Positions 42,995-46,606 of a stretch of 46,606 bases of DNA are shown piece by piece. Position 1 is the first letter of the stretch, and each line of letters starts with the position of its first letter. The translations under genes and the position numbers were made by a program. The notes beneath the pieces were generated by a model that saw nothing but the letters and a program-made list of their open reading frames with translations, made no database searches and had not been told where the DNA came from. The DNA lies in the NCBI GenBank assembly GCA_947571655.1, contig CANOYR010000011.1, forward strand, positions 1-46,606, read 5' to 3'. The DNA comes from an uncultured Caryophanales bacterium. GTDB taxonomy: Bacteria > Bacillota_I > Bacilli_A > RF39 > UBA660.

Positions 42995-43846
42995 CTAATC
43001 AATTTTATTCTTCACTTTAATTTCTAATTGTTTTCTTTCTTTTTCTAATTCCTTTAAACTTTTTTTAGGAGTTGGTAATTCTTCAGGCATTGTTCCACCT
43101 AGTTCTTTTATTGTTTTTCTTATTTTACTACCTACTTCATAATGAGCTTTATTTGCTTCTTTCTCAGTTTTAATATTTTCTTTCTTTAATTTTTGCTCTG
43201 TTTGTGAAATTCTAAATAAATTTGCAATTAATTCATCACTACCCATGTTATCCAATATATCTTCTCTATATCTAAGTTTCTTTCTTTTAGCAATATCATC
43301 TGCCGTTTCACCATTGTATAATCCTTTATATCCATAATTGTGAAATTTATCATAATTCTTAACTCCAGCATTTTTAGCCATTTGATTCAACGAATAATTT
43401 CCTTTTTTGGTTAAGTTTCTTTGATAAAATCTTTTTTCATCTTCTGTTAACTCACTATATTCTTTTTCATTTATTTCTTGTTTTCTTGTTTGTATTGCAA
43501 AGTAGGTTTGACCTAAAGCAACTACTTCCTTTCTTGGATCAGCATTCTGAACAATTAAGTAACAAGCATATCTATTCAATTTGTAATCTAATATTTTTTT
43601 TACTCCGCCATTGGGCATTTTGGATGTTTTCCTGACCTCAGGAAAACATCCAACTATATTATAGTTACTATTTTCACAAGCTACCATTGCATTTTTTATA
43701 ACCTTATGAAAGTTTTCCCATTTACTATATTCTAGTGCCATCATTAATTCTCTAGCATTCCAATATTCATAGCCATTTTCATCGATATGTTTTATATCTT
43801 CAAAAGTAGTATTATTTTTTATATTTTTACTTATTATTTTATTCAA
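42995..43846 (-). CDS. dinD: DinD-type DNA damage-inducible protein
   Basis: The start is TTG 43846, with GAGGGGGG nine bases upstream; no ATG is nearby. The 283-residue protein has an N-terminal BRO-like region (YEYWNARELMMALEYSKWEN) and the DinD middle (KLNRYACYLIVQNADPRKEV, then ALGQTYFAIQTRKQEI), plus a long charged helical tail. In Escherichia coli DinD is SOS-induced and affects RecA filaments. A perfect 14-base inverted repeat lies inside the gene at 43622-43651. It is part of the mobile-looking right arm. Confidence 0.85.
   Translation of the reverse strand: MNKIISKNIKNNTTFEDIKHIDENGYEYWNARELMMALEYSKWENFHKVIKNAMVACENSNYNIVGCFPEVRKTSKMPNGGVKKILDYKLNRYACYLIVQNADPRKEVVALGQTYFAIQTRKQEINEKEYSELTEDEKRFYQRNLTKKGNYSLNQMAKNAGVKNYDKFHNYGYKGLYNGETADDIAKRKKLRYREDILDNMGSDELIANLFRISQTEQKLKKENIKTEKEANKAHYEVGSKIRKTIKELGGTMPEELPTPKKSLKELEKERKQLEIKVKNKID
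43622..43651. repeat. Perfect inverted repeat inside dinD
   Basis: The arms GGATGTTTTCCTGA and TCAGGAAAACATCC are fully complementary over 14 bases with a CC centre. It lies inside coding sequence with no T run, so it is not a simple terminator. Confidence 0.75.
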
Positions 43847-43902
43847 ATTATTTTCCCCCCCTCGTAGTGATTATTCTACCATAATTTAAAGATTTAATCT
43901 AT

Positions 43903-44235
43903 TTAATTTATAAAATTATCTCTATATCTATTATTTGCATCCAAAAATTCTTGATAGCATCTATCATTTTCTAATGAAATATTTTTGGCAAAGCCCATAT
44001 TAACAAAGAATTGTGCTAGTAATTTTTTAGTAAATGTTTCTCTATAAAGTAATCTATTTAATTTAGAATCTATATCATTCATCATATCTAAACTTGATTC
44101 TTGATACATAGCTAAATCTATACATTTTCTTATTACTTCAGATCTATTTTTTAGTTTAAATTTTTTCATTAATGTATCTAAATGTTTCAAATCAATTTCA
44201 TCAAATTTTATACTACATATTTTTAATTTTTTCAT
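43903..44235 (-). CDS. Ribbon-helix-helix DNA-binding protein
   Basis: The 110-residue protein begins with a beta strand (KKLKICSIKFDEIDLKHLDTL) and then KKFKLKNRSEVIRKCIDLAM, the ribbon-helix-helix pattern of CopG/Arc-type proteins. The rest is helical, possibly for dimer or partner binding. Such proteins repress plasmid genes, act in partition, or assist relaxases at oriT. GGAGGTG precedes the ATG. Two inverted repeats begin about 60 bases upstream and may be its binding sites. No relaxase or ParA is visible in the window. Confidence 0.75.
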   Translation of the reverse strand: MKKLKICSIKFDEIDLKHLDTLMKKFKLKNRSEVIRKCIDLAMYQESSLDMMNDIDSKLNRLLYRETFTKKLLAQFFVNMGFAKNISLENDRCYQEFLDANNRYRDNFIN

Positions 44236-44298
44236 ATATCTTTTTCACCTCCATTTCTAAATTAAGAAACTTTTTTAATAACAACAGGATATGGGAAT

Positions 44299-44383
44299 GC
44301 ACCACCAAATCATCTTTACCTTATAAATAAAGGTTTTAAGATGATTTTTGGTGCACCACGAACCTTTTCGCACTTGCGAAAAG
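44299..44383. repeat. Two adjacent inverted repeats upstream of the RHH gene
   Basis: At 44299-44354 an imperfect inverted repeat pairs GCACCACCAAATCATCTT with AAGATGATTTTTGGTGC. At 44364-44383 CTTTTCGCA and TGCGAAAAG form a nine-base-pair hairpin with a two-base loop. Together they may be an operator, a partition site or a transfer origin for the element. They lie between the RHH gene and a 51-codon gene. Confidence 0.6.
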
Positions 44384-44467
44384 TATTACAATTCTATATT
44401 TTTAGTATTACTATTTAATATAAATATCTTTAAATATATAGCTTAACTTATTATTACAAGGGTAATA

Positions 44468-44623
44468 CTAAATCTTATTTTGCTTATTTTTATTAACTTC
44501 AATTTCTAACTCATTTTTATAATTTTCTTCTATAACTTTTGGAATAAATTCTAATAATAATTCCTTATCATTATGAAAATATTTCATTAGTTGTGGTATT
44601 AAAAATTTAAAAAAATAATTCAT
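44468..44623 (-). CDS. Small 51-residue protein of unknown function
   Basis: ATG 44623 is preceded by AAGGGGGG at a distance of about nine bases, similar to the site before dinD. The product, starting MNYFFKFLIPQLMKYFHND and ending NKNKQNKI, is hydrophobic at first and highly charged afterwards. No family is recognised. It lies between the recombinase terminator and the inverted repeats. It may be a regulator or partner of the recombinase, but that is only positional. Confidence 0.5.
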   Translation of the reverse strand: MNYFFKFLIPQLMKYFHNDKELLLEFIPKVIEENYKNELEIEVNKNKQNKI

Positions 44624-44645
44624 AATTATCAACCCCCCTTAAACT

Positions 44646-44670
44646 AAAAAAGAAGCAAATCTCACGCTTC
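44646..44670 (-). terminator. Terminator of the serine recombinase gene
   Basis: GAAGC and GCTTC pair around a nine-base loop, followed by six T residues on the minus strand. The TGA stop of the recombinase (44662-44664) is in the loop. Confidence 0.6.
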
Positions 44671-46374
44671 AATTTGTAATATTTTAAATTTATTTTTTTC
44701 AAATTTATTCTTTTTTTGTTGTGGAATTATTTGTATTACTTCATCAAAACTAAACTCATTTATATCAAATAACTCTCCCTCAATTTCTGTTTCTTTTACA
44801 TTATAAAAGTTTCTTAATGTATTAATATAGTTTTCAGTTTCTTCTTTATTTTTATAATTAGAAATAATTAAATCTCTATCTTCAACATTAATAATCATAT
44901 CAAAGCAATCATTTCTAAACATATAACCAATATTCTCAATTTCATTTTTATTGAAGATAATATTAGTAATTGTTACATTATGTTCTTTATCAATTTTAAC
45001 TTCAAACTCATCAATATATTTATTAATAATATATTGTTTTTGTTCTTGTGTTAATTCCATCCATAGATTATTTTGTTTCACATAATCTGATTTTATTTTT
45101 ATTTTTTCAATTTCTTTTAGATTAAAAAATGTATTAATATCTTGCTTATAATCTAGTGAATTTTGTATTTTTTCTAACTCATTTATTTTATTTTTCACAA
45201 TATCTATTTCTGAATTTAATGTTTTAATTTCTTTTTGTAAATCGTTTGGTTCTAGTAAGCCATCAACAAATGCTTTTTTAATTCTTTTATCTTTTTCTTC
45301 TAATTCTAATAATTTATTTTCATATTTTATTATTTCATTAGAAGTATCTTTATTCATTATAGGTTTAAACGAATTATCAATAATTAAGAAGAAATCTAAC
45401 ATATCATTTAAAAATTTAAGTATAGTTTTTTCAATTTTCTTTTCGCTAATTCTCAAAGTACAATGAGAGCATTGATAATAAAAATGTTTCTTTCCAGTTT
45501 TACTTGTACTAGAACTTCCACCCATAATTTTATTACATTTAGGACATCTAACTTTTTGCATAAAGATAAATGAATGTTTTCTAGTATAATTCTTTAAATT
45601 CTTTTCTTTTCGCTTTTGAACCATTTTAAAGTTAGTTTTATCTATAATTGCAGGAACAACTCCCTCAAACACCTGAATTTCTTTACTATCTTTTTTTCCA
45701 TGAACTACATTACCAATATATAACTGATTAGATAGTATTTTATCTACTGTTGTAGTAGGCCATCTTCTATTTAATAAATTTTCTTCTTTAAATAATTTAC
45801 ATATAGAACATACTGACATACCATCTAAATAGAGTCTAAATATTCTTCTTACAACTTCTGCTTCAACCTCATCAATGACAATTGTTTTATCTTTTCCATT
45901 TTTAGTATAGCCAAGTGGTGGTTGCCCTGAAATATGACCTTTTCTTGCCGCACCAATCATACCAAATTTAGTTCTTTCAGAACATCTTTCAATTTCTAGT
46001 TGTGCAAGTATTGTAGTTATTCTAATAAAGAATTTACCAGTTGCTGTATCTGTATTAATATCTTCTGATATGCTTTCTAAACTACAATTATATTCTTCTA
46101 ACATCTTACAAATACTTTCTAAATCTTGAATAGAACGAGTTAATCTATCTAGTTTATAAACTATTATTTTATTAATCTTTCCATCTTTCATATCTTGTAT
46201 CATTTCTTGAAACATTGGTCTTTTCATGCTTTTTGCCGAAACGCCTTCTTCACGATACACTTTATATATTTCATATTCTTTATAATCACATAGTTTTTTA
46301 AGTCTATCTTCTTGTTCATCCAAACTATGTCCATATCTACTTTGATCCTCAGTTGATACTCTTACGGAACACAT
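44662..46374 (-). CDS. Large serine recombinase
   Basis: This site-specific recombinase integrates and excises mobile elements through a phosphoserine link. The 570-residue protein has the resolvase domain (VRVSTEDQ with catalytic Ser7, then YKLDRLTRS), the recombinase domain (ARKGHISGQPPLGY), a zinc ribbon (CPKC at 277-280, CSHC at 302-305) and a long coiled coil. The N-terminus is short by three or four residues and lacks a ribosome binding site. The frame is open for nine more codons upstream (ending IIRYMCSV) up to a TAG. The start may therefore be damaged or lie at an unusual codon. Confidence 0.9.
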   Translation of the reverse strand: MCSVRVSTEDQSRYGHSLDEQEDRLKKLCDYKEYEIYKVYREEGVSAKSMKRPMFQEMIQDMKDGKINKIIVYKLDRLTRSIQDLESICKMLEEYNCSLESISEDINTDTATGKFFIRITTILAQLEIERCSERTKFGMIGAARKGHISGQPPLGYTKNGKDKTIVIDEVEAEVVRRIFRLYLDGMSVCSICKLFKEENLLNRRWPTTTVDKILSNQLYIGNVVHGKKDSKEIQVFEGVVPAIIDKTNFKMVQKRKEKNLKNYTRKHSFIFMQKVRCPKCNKIMGGSSSTSKTGKKHFYYQCSHCTLRISEKKIEKTILKFLNDMLDFFLIIDNSFKPIMNKDTSNEIIKYENKLLELEEKDKRIKKAFVDGLLEPNDLQKEIKTLNSEIDIVKNKINELEKIQNSLDYKQDINTFFNLKEIEKIKIKSDYVKQNNLWMELTQEQKQYIINKYIDEFEVKIDKEHNVTITNIIFNKNEIENIGYMFRNDCFDMIINVEDRDLIISNYKNKEETENYINTLRNFYNVKETEIEGELFDINEFSFDEVIQIIPQQKKNKFEKNKFKILQIEA

Positions 46375-46427
46375 ATACCGTATTATTTTAAAACACTAGA
46401 CATCATTAGTTTTGATTACACAATAAA

Positions 46428-46447
46428 TACCAATATCACTATTGGTA
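46428..46447. promoter_or_regulatory. Palindrome upstream of the recombinase, candidate operator
   Basis: TACCAATA and TATTGGTA are perfectly complementary around a four-base centre, about 55 bases upstream of the recombinase. It could be a regulator site or part of an attachment region. Confidence 0.5.
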
Positions 46448-46549
46448 CACAGTTAAAACAAGAAAAAGTCCATATTAAAAAATTAGATGTTACATTATCA
46501 TTAGGACTTTAAAATAGTATATTTCAAATTTAGAATAATTGTTGAATAG

Positions 46550-46581
46550 AAAAACTACTAATTTTAAATTTTAGTAGTTTT
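46550..46581 (-). terminator. Candidate terminator of a gene beyond the right edge
   Basis: AAAACTACTAA and TTAGTAGTTTT form an eleven-base-pair stem with a nine-base loop. On the minus strand it is followed by a short T run, so it would end a transcript entering from the right. Confidence 0.5.
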
Positions 46582-46606
46582 ATTATATACTTATTACATA
46601 AAATAA

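Noticed and set aside
205-44470. A 15-base match in inverted orientation, TAGTATTACCCTTGT, between the left end (about 214) and 44456-44470
   Set aside because: In DNA this AT-rich, several matches of this length are expected by chance in a window of this size, and the left copy lies in a coding-like frame.
1-46606. CRISPR arrays, rRNA genes, insertion sequences
   Set aside because: No regularly spaced repeats, rRNA-like segments or transposase genes were seen on either strand.

Overview
The window is AT-rich DNA from a sporulating, low-GC Bacillota. A member of, or relative of, the Bacilli is likely, probably an uncultured gut-type lineage, but the species cannot be told from the sequence alone. 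The reasons are AAGGAGG-type ribosome binding sites, a spore-coat gene of the CotY/CotZ type, a tiny YjcZ-type protein, Spo0A-box-like sites, a rplU-prp-rpmA operon with an N-terminally extended L27, and RNase III and RNase J genes. UGA is used as a stop (for example at 37689 and 44662), so this is not a code-4 mollicute.

Layout. (1) 1-4640 is accessory: a possibly frameshifted unknown gene, a lipoprotein, an alkyltransferase-like protein and a type II restriction-modification pair. (2) 4640-9580 holds two tRNA genes (Leu-CAG, Arg-CCU), an HD-domain protein, and a SEDS polymerase gene running into comEA and comEC. (3) 9700-14370 is a sporulation and envelope cluster: a YjcZ-like gene, peptide deformylase, an orphan histidine kinase behind tandem Spo0A boxes, a cysteine-less EIIB-like protein, the coat gene and a second SEDS gene. 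(4) 14388-16482 has a Big2-domain surface protein and a glycolipid-type glycosyltransferase. (5) 16590-22703 is a complete-looking Tad/Flp pilus operon, except that no prepilin peptidase is in the window, followed by DUF192 and Hpt-receiver genes. (6) 22856-26341 is the obg/Nudix/rpmA/prp/rplU ribosome block with its leader and promoter. (7) 26442-40063 is mostly housekeeping and membrane genes, among them several enzyme-family proteins whose catalytic or ligand residues are replaced (RNase J-like, ZnuA-like, GDPD-like). (8) 40064-46606 is accessory again: a decayed stretch, a WYL regulator-SIS-HAM1 operon, DinD, a ribbon-helix-helix protein next to strong inverted repeats, and a large serine recombinase.

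How the genes fit together. The kinase, coat and YjcZ genes and the Spo0A boxes point to sporulation control. The Tad operon and ComEA/ComEC suggest a surface pilus and DNA uptake machinery, although no link between them can be shown here. The right arm looks like part of an integrated element. The WYL-SIS-HAM1 operon there is the best candidate for an undescribed system, possibly nucleotide- or stress-related or defensive, but that role is inferred only from domain content and location.

Regulatory DNA is compact. Several terminator hairpins contain the stop codon of the gene they end, and the flp and DUF192 promoters share one -35 region.
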